A DNA stretch of 64,000 bases from Opeltia flavorubescens (taxonomy: Eukaryota > Ascomycota > Lecanoromycetes > Teloschistales > Teloschistaceae). The stretch's first letter is position 1. The number at the start of each line of letters is the position of its first letter. Under the pieces are notes generated by a model, which saw only the letters and a program-made list of their open reading frames with translations, ran no database searches and was not told the origin of the DNA. Location of the stretch: contig KE546971.1 of assembly GCA_000442125.1 (NCBI GenBank), positions 1,366,583 through 1,430,582 of the forward strand, given 5' to 3'. Shown here piece after piece: positions 36,601 through 48,658 of the stretch. Both the position numbers and the translations under genes were made by a program.

Positions 36601-38301
36601 CATCGGAAAATCCTCCCCGAGCATCTCCGAACGTTGTAGGAAGTTGCTCAGGGGAGACGGCAAATGGCGGCGGATCTGCAGGTAGCTCAGAGGTATCTGT
36701 GGGAAAGGGACGCTTGACTGGAGATTTCGGGCGAATGTACAAGTCAGTATCGTCGACTTCTTCGCCATCGTAGTCTCCAAAATGCTCCCAGTCAGAGGGA
36801 CCCCCGAATCCAAGTGCAGATGCGCTGTATGGTCCAAGCGCGGATTGGTACAAATTGGTTGTATAGTCAGAGGCTTTAGTAGAATCTTGGGCAATTGGTG
36901 GAGGGGAAATGTGTTGCTCTTGAGGCTCTGGGGTCGCATCAAGAAGGGAAGACGTACCAGGGACATCTTGGTTCTGATCACGGTCATGCGACATGCTGGC
37001 TGATGAATGAGGAGAATGCCAGTAGAAAGAATCATCACGCTGAGGTTGGTTGCTGGTATTGACACCAGTATGTGGCTGGCTTTCAATGTTCGACGACGTG
37101 TTGTCGGTCACTTTGGAGAACTTAGGGATACTAGGTGCGTGCAGTGCTTCGTCACTTGGGAATCTGACTTTTCCATAACCTCCTTGCTCATCGCGAGGAA
37201 GTGTTTTCTCATTTTCCCTCCCTGGTTGTGGTTCCACTATGTAGTTACTGTCATGTTGGTTCACTTCTATATAATCTGCAGATGCGCCATTTTCGGGTTG
37301 ACGTCGGACCGCTGCAAAGGTGGGATTTTCTGGAGAAAATCTTTGTTGGTTGACCTTCGGATCGTTCGCAAGCGCCGTAGTTGCCTCTGATTGACTGTGA
37401 TCCTGCAAAGAGCCGCCGTATCCATACGATTGGTCAAAGGAACTGTCATGTCGATAGTTGGACCCAGCGTCTTCGAGCAGCGGGACCTTCTGGGGAGGCG
37501 GTGGAGGCAGGCTCTGATGGTCAGGTTGCGATGATGTGCTCTGTGTACGGTCGGTATTGGGTGGTGAGACACTCTGTGGTATTGATGGGGAGGGGGCTGG
37601 GCTGTAGGCGACAGGACGTAGGTACTCAAAAGAGCCGTTCTCTTGAGGGGGTCGTACTTGACTCTCTAAGGGAGCAGTATGCTGCTCGTTATGACCTGAT
37701 GACGCTCGAGGCTAAGAGCCACGATGCTCATGTGAGTAACCTGGTAGGTACACAGCCGAAGTAGGGATGCGCTTACCGGTAGCGGCGGTTTCAATTCGGA
37801 CTGAGAGTGTTGACCACTAGAATGGTTGTAATTGACTCCCCATCTCGATGTATCAACGTTTGCAGTTGCTTGAGAATTTTGACCCCATTTTGGGTTGATT
37901 GGTGACAGCCGGGCGCCTGGCATAGGACCATAGTTGTTCGGATTGTACGAGGATTGGGCGACTGCGTGTGTTGGCGGAGCAGTTGGTGGGGGGCCAGGAA
38001 TTCTGCTCTGGAGGTTGTTCTGGGATGAGAACCATTGCGATGTTGGCGGAGCGGAAGCTGGGTTTTGCGGTGGACGGGGTGGTAGCATGGGTGCACCTTG
38101 TGGTGTATTGGGCGCATTGAAACCATTATCTCCTACTACAATGAGCTTGGCTGCTGTACTTGATGAACATTATCTCGATAGCTTACCGTTCGCTGGGCCT
38201 CTGTCTGGTGATACAGCGGGGCCGTAGTAATACTTGCTTATTGGTGGCAGTATTCCAGTGCGTTGTGGGTTGGTAGGAGAGAAGGGCCTATTGTTTTGCA
38301 T
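33660..38301 (-). CDS. Giant disordered protein with conserved coiled-coil C terminus
   Basis: About 1494 residues from exons 38301-38187, 38132-37777, 37711-34257 and 34218-33660. The first 1000 or so residues are Pro/Gln/Ser/Asp-rich and disordered, beginning MQNNRPFSPTNPQRTGILPP. A short folded-looking block follows (HPYADLDPWGKASLNRYVAM, ending KKEWKLRAVLYG). The last 450 residues are helical, with LGMNAVPDEFTFIHQHVVAWD, ELESEFKRAEAARKTEEDRA, VWTRLHFEIDQLGPLYEQY and LEKQFERAEKKAIADYCKQR; exon 4 continues NQDYMEAVMKAVRRIASG and ends in a charged helix. It resembles a fungal family of unknown function. The last intron is only 38 nt, but the phases match and no other join works. It is divergent from Cdc6. 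Confidence 0.83.
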
Positions 38302-39309
38302 GGCTCACGGAGGGAGCCAGCGTGTATGTATATAGACAGTAGAAGTAAAAGCAGATCATGCATTGTGAGAGACGCTTCAGGCAGCTGTGTGTTGTGTTGG
38401 AGCTTAATCAATACTTAAAAAACGGGAAGCCTGACAATTCGCGTTGGAGGCAGAGCTGACGATGATCCTAGGGCTGAGAGCTGCACAATTTCTATTGATA
38501 GCCAATCAAATGTGGGAGGTTTTTTAAAATATGTCTTCGTATGATGCACGAGTACGACAAGAGCGTCATCTTACATGAAATCTATTGAAATGTTAACGGC
38601 AGAAACATCGGATGTAGGTGTTATTATAATAATGGCTTGGGAACAAGCCCTCATGTCAGTAATGTGAGTCTTGGATGATTACGGCCTCATAAGGTAGGGT
38701 ACACATAGCGGGTATATGGTATACCGTATAAAGTGATATGCGTACATCTACTACTGAGGAAACTCACGCTAACTCAATATGAGTATGCAGATCACTTCAG
38801 GTGCCGTTACGATGGGTATGGATATATATCGCAGAGACTACCTTGTCGTCAACACACGAGGAAATTTACGAAAATTAGCTTGGCCATAAGGACCATTGTG
38901 CAATCAGGTCAATATGAAACATGATTGACTGTACGATGATCTTAGTATTGAGCCTCTTGCTCCATTGTGAACTTTTCCGTTGATCTCTTCCAAAATTAAT
39001 AGTAATAATCAGAAAGGGCCAAACAAATAATAAAGCCGAGTGATTATGTTAAGGCCGATGGGCAGTAGCCGTAATTCAAAGAGTACGGTACAGTCAAAGC
39101 TTTGCAGTAGACAAGTTTGAAGTAGCCATTGTGATGTGAAGCAACCAGTGGCATGAGGTACCTAATTATGCTCATTTAGTTCATTAGCGTGATAGACGTA
39201 AAGAACGAGACTAAGTGTAAACTTACCACTTACTAGCGCATTCTCGACGCGTTCACGGTCGTGACTTCCGCCTCATCAACTTTCTTTACAGCAGCAAGAC
39301 CTCACCAGC
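38302..39309. promoter_or_regulatory. Divergent promoter region upstream of Cdc6
   Basis: About 1 kb between the start of the giant protein gene and Cdc6. I see no complete coding signal. The ACGCG at about 39247 (CGACGCGTTC) resembles an MCB-type cell-cycle box and lies about 60 bp before the Cdc6 ATG. Confidence 0.45.
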
Positions 39310-41310
39310 ATGGCTGCTTCAGTGCTTGGTAAAAGAGCAAGAGCTGCTGCATCATACCAGGGTAAGAGCATCCCAGTGCCTTTACTGCCACTGTTTCGAT
39401 CTTATTGACTTTCTGCTTCAGAGTCCACTTATAGCANCAAAAAGCATCGCGTTCTCCACATCAACGACGAGAACGCTGATCCCGAGAGACCTTGCAATGC
39501 GAAGAACGATGTCAAAAATGGGATTTGCCTCGCTCTGGACGATTTGGAAGATCCATTTCTTACCTCCTTAGAAAAGCAGTATGCCAATGCTGCCTGTCAA
39601 GCTAAGGCACCTGCCAAAGCCATTCGAGGACACAAGTCGTCCCGCAAGGCCGATGTCTCTCTAGATGTCGCTTTTGCATCTACAAGTAGGTGAACCAAAG
39701 CCAACAAATATAGGTGCAAAACTAAGCGCAAGACAGATAATCGTGAGATTTCGCAAGTCCCTACGCCGCAGACCCCCCGACATCGCGATGCTCTGTCAAA
39801 GCAGATACCAATCACCCCCCGGCGTGTCCTGACCCCGGCTGGACGGAGTTCGACATCACGCACACCTTGCACTCCACGCACTCCAGTTACACCATCCAAC
39901 ATACCTACTGTTTACCATTGTGTTCGGCAGTCATTCGTCAGGAGTGCAGATCCTGGGCGACTAGTTGGACGAGATGTTGAGAGACAAGAGCTTAATGACT
40001 TCATTCGAGACAGCATCAGCCGCCGAGCGGGTCGTTGTCTGTACGTGAGCGGTCCTCCCGGTACCGGCAAAAGCGCTCTTGTCCGTGAGGTTTGTCAGGA
40101 CTTCTCAAATGAGATCGAGCTTCGGAAAGTGTTCGTCAACTGTATGAGTGTTAAGACCCCTGGAGATGTTCATAGTATTCTTTCAAAAGAGATCATCGAT
40201 GATGACTCGGGATCGATGTTGGACCAGGAACGTAACTTGCATTCGTTATTCACCCCAAGGAAGAAAACATCGGGTCCGGTCTACCTCGTTGTTCTTGATG
40301 AGATCGATCACCTTCTGGATCTGGACCTGGAAGTGCTGTACTCCTTGTTCGAGACAGCTCTCCGCCGGGATTCGCGGCTTGTTCTGATTGGCATTGCAAA
40401 TGCACTGGATCTCACCGATCGCTTTCTTCCTCGCCTCAAAGCAAGGAATCTCAAACCGCAATTATTGCCTTTTCTACCCTATACAGCATCCCAGGTAGCT
40501 TCGGTCATTACAACGAAGCTCCGAGGGTTACTCTCAAGTGAAAAAGATATCAGATCGGACTATGTCCCTTTTGTACACCCCACAGCAATCGAATTCTGTT
40601 CTAAGAAGGTCGCTTCACAAACGGGAGACCTAAGAAAGGCGTTTGATATCATTCATCGTTCCCTTGCTCTTGTGGAGGGTGAGACGAAGCAGATGCATCA
40701 AAAGAAGATCAGTGCACCTATTTCTCCATCCAAGAGCCCTTTATCCGAAAACCCAAATCTGTCATCTCCTTCCAAAACCCGGACGTCAATTACATCCCTG
40801 GACATGATGACTCCGATGACGGCCCCACGAGCTACAATCGCGCATATTGCCCGCGTTACTGCATCGACGCTCGGCCACGGCACACATCAGCGGCTTCAGA
40901 CTCTCAATTTACAGCAAAAAGCAGCGTTATGCGCTCTTGTATCGCTCGAAAAGACGAAGCGACTACCACATTGGCGGGCTGTATCGGACACACCTTCAAA
41001 ATCCTCAATCAACTCCTCACCTACCATCCGGGACCTCTATGGAATTTATAGCTCGCTCTGTAAGCGAGACAATGCATTACATCCTCTCGCTGCCGTCGAA
41101 TTCTGTGATGTCATTGGAGGATTGGAAACGTTGGGTCTTGTTGGTGAAGGCGATGCAAGAAACGGTATCATTAAGGGTACGCCTGGAAGGAAAGCGGGAA
41201 AGAGGGAGGACAGGAGAGTGTCTTGCTGGGTATCTGAAAAAGAGCTAGAGACATGTTTGGATGGAGTAGGTGGCGCCATCCTGAGAGGACTCTTGGTCGA
41301 TGATGAATAG
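39310..41310 (+). CDS. CDC6: Replication licensing factor Cdc6/Cdc18 (AAA+ ATPase)
   Basis: Loads the MCM helicase at origins together with ORC and Cdt1. Exons 39310-39361, 39422-39685 and 39737-41310 give 629 residues. Walker A is SGPPGTGKSALV (about residue 208), Walker B VVLDEIDHLLD (about 291), sensor 1 IGIANALDLTDRFL, sensor 2 GDLRKAFDI, and a C-terminal winged-helix region follows (from about residue 450). The N terminus is the regulatory tail: eight T-P dipeptides within about 50 residues and an R-R-V-L cyclin-docking motif next to ITPRR, so CDK control is expected. An N at 39437 makes one codon (ANC) ambiguous. The first exon encodes MAASVLGKRARAA, a typical fungal start. Confidence 0.93.
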
Positions 41311-41605
41311 CTGTTGATGCTGAATTCGCGAGGGTAGAGGTCTTTGAAATTGATTGTTGAACTTTTCTTCTGCATCAGCGATTGGCGTTGACTTCAACAT
41401 GGGACCAAACGAGATTCATAGCAAGCACTGGACGCCACATGGCCATTAGATGCTTCTGAAATTTAAATAATTCCGAGGACTTTGACGTGAAGTTACGACT
41501 TCCCATATCTTCCGAGTAACTTTCATATTCTCGTCGTTGCTATGATAGAGATTCCGAAAGCGTTTGTTGCATATTTTACACGTGGAATTGAGGTTACATT
41601 GCCGC

Positions 41606-44471
41606 TCAATCATCCATCGGCGCATCACTCAGTTGTACCCCTACCGGTCTTTCACCCTCGAGACTCGTCCTCGTTCCTGCTCCACCTGGCCCACCCGTTG
41701 ACCTATTCAAAACCCCCGCTGTTCCTGACCGCCGTCCCGGAAGCCTAGACCCTCGACTCATAGAGTCTCGTTTCCCTGACTCGTCCTCGATGGCACGCGA
41801 TTGATCCGCGCTCCCATTCTGCCGTATCTGCTCCTGTGGCGGTTCCGGCACTGCCGATTCTGGGATGTGATTATTCGATTCCGCGGCAGTCGAATTCTGC
41901 TTCTCTACAACCGGCGACCCCGTCCCGTCCGGGACTTCGAGGCTCGCTCTGACGGCTTTTCTCCGCTGAGAATCTGCTGCGGAGGCGGGCGGGCTGCTCG
42001 TTGGATGGATTGGGAACCTAGTCTCTGCGGGGCCCGCTGATCGATCTCGTCGGTGTGTTCGCCCATTGGTCGGAGGTGCGGGACTTGCGGCTCGAGACCT
42101 TGAGGCGATTGCACGGTTGCGAGCCTCTACGTTTGCGCGACGATTACTTTCGTCTGTGCTGATAGCGCGGAGACGCGGAGCCGATGATTTCCCGCCAGCA
42201 GTGGCGGCGGCATTGTGGGCATGGGAGCTCGCGCGCTTCAGTTCGCCGAAGATGGCTTCTTTGTGGGCGAAGAGATCACGAATGAGACGGTAGCTGTGGC
42301 GTTCGTGCATGGTCAGGGAGTTCTCTGTTCGAGGGCGGAGGATACAGGGGGCTAGATTTTGGGCGAGGGCAGCCACAAAGGGTTCTTCTGCGGACGTTAA
42401 TTCAATGAGGCGGGTGAAGTGGGTTGTGATGGCGTCGAGGGTGGCGATATTGGCCAGGCGGAGCTGGCCGAGGGTATTCTGCAGGACGGAGATGCGGGCT
42501 TCGGGGGAGGTGGAAGAATCAGGGGTTGAGTAAATGGTTTTGATGATTTCGTAGACTTGGGATGATACTAATGAGTCTGGAATGAAATAAGTTAGTAAAA
42601 TTCTGATGGGATATACGGTTCAAAGATCTGCCCCTTACCTGGCAATTCGAGGAGGTAGAGCTTCAGCGCACTTGCGACAATTGGTATCTCGTACCGTTCT
42701 AAAGTCTCCCTTGGGATGGCTTTCCCTGTGTTGATCGAATTACGCAGATGATGAGTAGCTGCCAAGGGTACGTCGACAAGCCAGATACCTCGTCGAGCTT
42801 CGTCACCTTCAAGATCAGGATAGTCTAAGTGGTTCTCAGCCAGTGTACTTCCTGTAGAGACATGAAACTTACGGTTATCAAGAAACGTGAGAATTGTTGT
42901 GACAACAATCGGTACTCGCTTCCTGTCTGCTCGCGCCCGAGCTTCAAGGTCGACGCCAAATGTTTGCTCTGTAGAATGTGAGTCCTTGCCCGTGATACCT
43001 GAGCAGCTAAGTGAATTACCGTCAACAGTATTGTAGTAATTATCATAAACCTGAACCTTGGGTACAAATGCTCCCGTTCGATAGTTTTCGAGGAGATATC
43101 GCAGATCTCCTAGAGGCTGAACGGTTTCTTGATAAAGCATCATGTTATCAACCGTGCTTTGCAGACTCGGAATGACATTACTGATGGCGCCGGAGAAATC
43201 CAATATTACGGCCTTGATGGCTTTGAGGCGGTCCAGCTCACATCGTTCCATAAACTTCATGTGATCGATCATTGCTTCTTCAAGGTTACATCGAAGAAGA
43301 TCCAGCTTGCGCACGCCGGCTTTATACCTCTCGTCTGCTTCCGAAGATTCTCTCCGCAATCTGTCCGCTGGGGTCTCATTTGGGTGCGCATTGCTCAATG
43401 GATTCCAGCCGGATAGCATCTCTCCCATAGCCCCAATCGGTGAATCAATACTGTCGGTGGTGGAGCCAATAGAAGACACTCGATCCAATGGCTTTTTCTT
43501 TTCAGGGATCCCCGTTAATTGGAAAACCTTAGTGCGCCATTGGTAATTCATCTTCGAGCTATTGGCGAAAGTACTCCCCACACTCCCTACGAGCCTCAGG
43601 AACCCGTGCGCAATAAGATCCTGACCGATGCGCTCTGCGTAGCTTACACTTGTCGCTCCCATATGCTTTTGAATATATTCGACGATATCTGACCCAATTG
43701 AAACGTTCTGATAGACACCGAGAATGGGAACTTTGGTCTCGCGGAGCCTGATATTGTTGAGCATATGGGTTAGTATCTTTTTGACTTGTTCCTGGTCGAA
43801 TGTCTCATCGCCAATCTCCAGAGGCTCTGGTTCATCAGGGTCATCTTTGTCGGGTAGCTTGATTGTGGGGGTCGGTAAAGCTTTGGGACTAAAACTTTCA
43901 CTCTTCTGAGGGCTTTGAAATGCCAGCTTGTTCTCTTCTTCAAGATCCTCTACCTGACGACATTTGTTGAAATATTGACTGCGCAGCTTCTGGACTGTAT
44001 CGGATTGTTTGTCATATGCTTTGACACGAGCCTGAAGGTCATCCTGCGAGTTCTGGACTCGAGCAGCGTGTGCATCGCACCATCGGCCGAAGGGTACTAC
44101 AACGAGTTCGCTGATATTTGACGCTATCTTCTTGTGGTTCTTTGAGGCTTCCTGCATCTCGCCGCGAACGCCTTCGTACGCCTGTCATTTGCAATTCATC
44201 AGCGTAAGTCTTATTGCACCATACATAGCACCTGACGAACTTTACGCAGACTTGCACCGTCATCCCTTGCAAATCCACCTGTCATTTTGTCTGTGGTCGG
44301 TACAATGTCGCCTAACTTGCTACCGTATTGCTCTTCGGCCTCTGCTCGCATCCGAGCAATTGTGAGTACCTGATCATTTTCTACAACACCTTGCTGTAAC
44401 TTCGCAAACAATACCCCTAGACCCCCTGCATAGTCGCCGGACCAGAATGAGTCGGCGAAGCCAGGCATCAT
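41606..44471 (-). CDS. RGD2: F-BAR, DEP and RhoGAP domain protein (Rgd2-like)
   Basis: Exons 44471-44232, 44181-42639 and 42576-41606 give 917 residues. The F-BAR half comes first (GFADSFWSGDYAGGLGVLF, EEQYGSKLGD, KKIASNISELVVVPF). It is interrupted by a DEP domain (about residues 200-300: VYQNVSIGSDIVEYIQKHM, AERIGQDLIAHGFLRLVG). It resumes with ERCELDRLKAIKAVILDFS, then a RhoGAP domain (about 490-680: FGVDLEARA, VPIVVTTILTFLD, IPIVASALKLYLLELP). A Ser/Pro/Arg-rich tail ends the chain. This order matches yeast Rgd2, a GAP for Cdc42/Rho5 at the membrane. The usual arginine-finger motif G-I-F-R reads G-I-W-L here. The intron inside ELP-DSLVSS is clean. Confidence 0.9.
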
Positions 44472-44996
44472 CAGAATAATTCAATCGAACAGTCTTGGAA
44501 AATTTAAGGTATCCGAGTGTCGGTAGTGAGCGGGGATTACTGCAGAAAGCTATCCACCGTTGAAGGTCGCTGTTAGGATGAACCAGTCGATTGTGCTTCG
44601 CTCAGAAGAAAAGCCAATCAACACTCTCCATACAGAATACAGGTTACAGGTTGTCGCGTCACATATCTAAGGGGAGAAGTATGATCGTAGGTGTAAAGGG
44701 AAGAAGTATTTGTCGGAATACGTTAAATAGATTAGATGTGTATTTTGTGAACACTTTACCGGCGATATTGATAGATCCGCAAACTGCGTTTCATGGATCA
44801 ACCGCTTACCCGAGTACTTATGCAATCATCGTTTGCCGCGATATTAACTGCGCGCTTGATTTCCGCCCTGGTTTGTTTACGGCTTGGCGTGCGCGTACTC
44901 CTACTCAAGACTTTGAACGGCGTCCGTCAAGCGGCAGTTGATGCTTCTAGCTACGAATTGAAAGCTCTGTTGTTGATTTTTGAAGGGTCGCAAGAT
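44472..44996. promoter_or_regulatory. Divergent promoter, Rgd2-like / condensin
   Basis: 525 bp between two divergent starts. The condensin frame stays open upstream to an ATG at 44793, but the residues there are not kleisin-like, so I treat this as leader. Confidence 0.45.
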
Positions 44997-47616
44997 ATGC
45001 CGCNAGTTGTGAATCCAGCGAGAGCGCAACAGGTGTCTGCGACGACACCCCATAAACAATCACCACTCAAGTAAGGGACTACCCATCTACCTTGAAATAA
45101 AGCCATTAGGGGCAGAATCTAATGCTCGTCAATTACAGAATCCCTCTGAACGATGATCGGAAGGAGAAGGCAGTGCGCCTTCAGTCGCGCCAAGCGCTTC
45201 ACAATTTACAAATCAATCAGCTGAAGGCAGCAGCTTCTCCTATACGAAAACTGAACAATTACCAACGAGCGGCCAGTGATAGTCCGAAGACGCCTCGGAC
45301 GCAGGCTGCGAAGGACAAGGAAAATATTGACGATGGAGGACTGGCGATTGTTGCAAATACCGCGATGACTCCTATGAAGCGTGTGCCCATATTGGCGAAT
45401 TTTGAAGAATGGATGAAGATGGCCACGGACAACAAAATCAATGCGACGAATTCATGGAACTTCGCGTTGATCGACTATTTTCACGACATGTCGCTATTGA
45501 AGGAAGGCGACGGCGTCAACTTCCAGAAAGCCAGCTGTACGCTAGATGGATGTGTCAAGATTTACACCAGTCGAGTTGACAGCGTTGCAACAGAGACAGG
45601 AAAGCTTCTCAGTGGACTTGCTGATAGTGGAAACAAAAGGGGTAGAAAAGAAGACGTCGAAGGTGACGATATGGGAGATGAAGAAGGGGAGGAAGGCGAA
45701 GAGGGATCTAAGAAAAGACAAAAGAGAAAGGTTCGATTCTTCAGCATCTTGTGAACCTATATGTTGACTTGCGATAGCCTCAGCGTGCGTCAGAAGCCAC
45801 ATTGGTACCGTCGTTCGCCTCCATTCAATTGAAAAAATTCGAGCTTGAGTTTTCTGTGGACCCACTTTTCAAGAAAGCTTCTGCGGATTTTGACGAAGGA
45901 GGGGCAAAAGGCCTATTGCTCAATCATCTCTCAATCGATGCTGAAGGCCGAATTGTGTTTGATAGCAGCGATGATACCAATGATGTCAGCGGTGAAGGGG
46001 AGGATGCAAGAGAAGAGAAAGAGCAGTCGAAGGGAGTGGACGATATGAAAGAACCTGGAGAAGCAAATATCAATCTCAACGCCCTCGGATCCTCATTTTT
46101 CCCCGATCTGGCCCTGCTCGATGAACACGATATTTGTCCTTCTCTGAAGAATCTCGACCTTGGAGATCCTACAAAAGCTCTGGATATACCTTTCCTAAAG
46201 GCAGCCGAGGATTGGCGGCATGAGAAGAAAGATTCGGAAGACAATGGACCAGAACTTGCAGATCAAACGGGGATTGTTTTGGATGAGGACAACGCTGCAG
46301 GCTTTGACGACGATGATGGTGTCCTCGCTGGTTTTGACGTGTCCGGCGACGCTCGATTTGGAGAAGGAGGTGAGGCATGGGCTAGGCATGCGGTCATCGA
46401 GCCTCAAGTACCCATGCACGAAGGAGAATATGAAACTGGGGCGGAAGGAAGCGGTGAAGTGGGTAGCTTCGATCCAAAAGGTAACGGTTACACGGTGTCG
46501 CTTCATCATAAGCAGGATGAAGTTGATCATGAGGACATCATGAGCTATTTCGACAATGCCCTAAAGAAGAACTGGGCTGGACCTGAGCACTGGAGGATTC
46601 GTAAGATCAAAGACGCGCACAAGCCTGCAACGTCTGCACCGGTCAGGCGAAAGGAGAGGGAACCCTTCGAAATCGACTTTTTATCACCTCTGGATTCAAC
46701 ACTGGCTGAATTGATATACACCCCGGCAGCTACAAACTCGTCAGTATCGTTACCAAAAACGCAATGGAGGTCGAAGACTCGTAATCTACTTCCCGATGAC
46801 AAGCATTTTAACTCCAGACAGCTCCTACGGCTATTTTTGAAGCCAAAGGCTCGTATGGGTTCAAGAAGGACTAGGCTGGGCAGCAAAAGAATATATGGCT
46901 CAGATCGGCCGGAAGTAATACCCGAAGGTGATATTGACGAAGCATACTGGGCGAAAAAAGAGAACGCGGTCCACGGGACTTCCCCTGATGATGAAGCTCC
47001 TGGTGGTAATTATGACGCCAACTTCTTCCAGGACGATGGTCTGGCGGCTCCAGGAGGACCACCAGAGGACGATGATGAGTTTGCAGATGCGAGGGAGGCA
47101 TTTTCGCCAGCAGATGATGTTGATCCAGGTATAGGAAGTCAAGGATCGAACGGGATGCTGTCCAGCGTAGACGGCGGTCAGGATGGAGCGTTTGGAACCC
47201 AATTAGTTACACAAAGTAGAAGACTAAGACCGGAGTACGTTCAGTACGCGCGAGTCGCGAAGAAGGTCGATGTACGGAGGCTAAAAGAAGAGATGTGGAG
47301 AGGCATTGGATTTGAAAAGGTATGTATTCCTTACTACTTCCATTTCGTTGGGATCCTAATCATTATTTAGACTTCTGAACCATCAGCTTCCACGTTCAAC
47401 GCACAGAAAGACACATTGAAATTCACGTCGGTGATGAACGATCTGCAGCAGGTATACCCTAAACAAGCGATGGCGGATATTTCGACTTCATATTGCTTCA
47501 TTTGCCTGCTACACTTAGCGAATGAAAAAGGTCTCATGCTCGGCAATGAACCCGGGCTCGCAGAGCTGAGTATTCAAAGAGATCTAACGGCAGAAATCAC
47601 AGGAGAAGGGGAGTAA
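44997..47616 (+). CDS. BRN1: Condensin complex subunit 2 (kleisin, CAP-H/Barren)
   Basis: Bridges the SMC2 and SMC4 heads in condensin for mitotic chromosome compaction. Exons 44997-45070, 45139-45730, 45784-47319 and 47371-47616 give 815 residues. Conserved blocks are IPLNDDRKEKAVRLQSRQAL just after the first junction, NFEEWMKMATDNKINATNSW, NFQKASCTLDGCVKIYTSRV, ELEFSVDPLFKKASADFDEG, EPFEIDFLSPLDS and LLPDDKHFNSRQLLRLFLKP. A C-terminal kleisin end has SYCFICLLHLANEKGL. Acidic stretches separate them. An N at 45004 leaves the third codon (CNA) unread. The start is chosen because MP-x-VVNPARAQ is the normal kleisin beginning. Confidence 0.94.
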
Positions 47617-48009
47617 TGATTAATCACGGCGAGGCGTTCGGAAGGGTACTTGACTGAATATCAAAGGCGTCTGGGTGAGGTTGGTGATGGTTTTGTACGA
47701 TGATGTTTATACCAAGTATGGAGTATGCAAGCAGCGCACGAGTTGGTGCTACAGTTCAACGATCTCCCTGACTGATCTAAACCTCACGACACTTCTTCCT
47801 TACTTCAGCGTCGACTTGTGACCAGTGGATGTAAAAAGCGAAGATCCACGCCCGACCAGGTTCTGATTTCTGTTGAGTCCCTCGCGGGTCTCGCTTCAGT
47901 GCAAAGTACCTAGGATAGAACTTTTTAGGTTGCCCGGACGAAATAGATCGGGAAGGATGCGTCAACTTCGTCTACTTAAAGTACGCTTATAAGATTCTTA
48001 GTGCCCTCG
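47617..48009. other. 3' flank of condensin gene
   Basis: No gene is seen. This ends at the left target duplication (48003-48009) of the inverted-repeat element. Confidence 0.5.
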
Positions 48010-48658
48010 TATGGTCGCCCAGGTGTGCCAGATTGCCATAACTATTTACTTTTTCACTTTTGACCTTTGACTTCAGAATTCAGGCCAAATTTCACCTATT
48101 TACCCAGCCACAGCACCACCAATACTGGTCAGATTCCTATAAAAAGTGCATGCACGGAAAGCGCTCGTAATGCGCTTTCAAACGAGCTACTTTATATTAG
48201 AATATAATTAGAACAGGATGTGTTATGAAGCTGTAAAGCTTATAGTGTAAGGTGGCTTAGTAGACGTTTCGGGCTTAACGGGCTTACGGCTACTAGTGAG
48301 AGGCTAGAAGCTTGGCGTTTAAGCTTTTTGTGGTAGGTATAAAGCGCTCTAAGCCCGATTAGATATAGCTAGGGCTTAGCCCTCCTACTAGTAGAAGCCC
48401 CCTCTAAACCCCTAACAAAACTTCGCAGTTGAATAACACATCGCCACCTTATCAGACTCAAGTATAAAGCAGCTCGTTTGAAAGCGCATTACGAGCGCTT
48501 TCCGTGCATGCACTTTTTATAGGAATCTGACTAGTATTGGTGGCGCTATGGCTGGGTAAGTAGGTGAAATTTGGCCTGACTGTTCAAAAATCAAAAGTCA
48601 AAAGTCAAAATGAAAAAGTGAAAAAGTTATGGCAATCTGGCACACCTGGGCGACCATA
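48010..48658. mobile_element. MITE/foldback-like element with ~190-bp terminal inverted repeats
   Basis: The left arm (48010-48196) and right arm (48463-48658) are near-perfect inverted copies. They start TATGGTCGCCCAGGTGTGCC and differ mainly by small indels in a T-rich tract and a few substitutions. The element is flanked on both sides by the same 7 bases, GCCCTCG (48003-48009 and 48659-48665). The 266-bp core codes for nothing but holds short inverted motifs around CTAGGGCTTAGCCC. The size, lack of coding capacity and target duplication fit a non-autonomous DNA transposon. The superfamily is not decided: 7 bp is close to the 8 bp of hAT, while TA at both termini could hint at another type. 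Confidence 0.88.
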
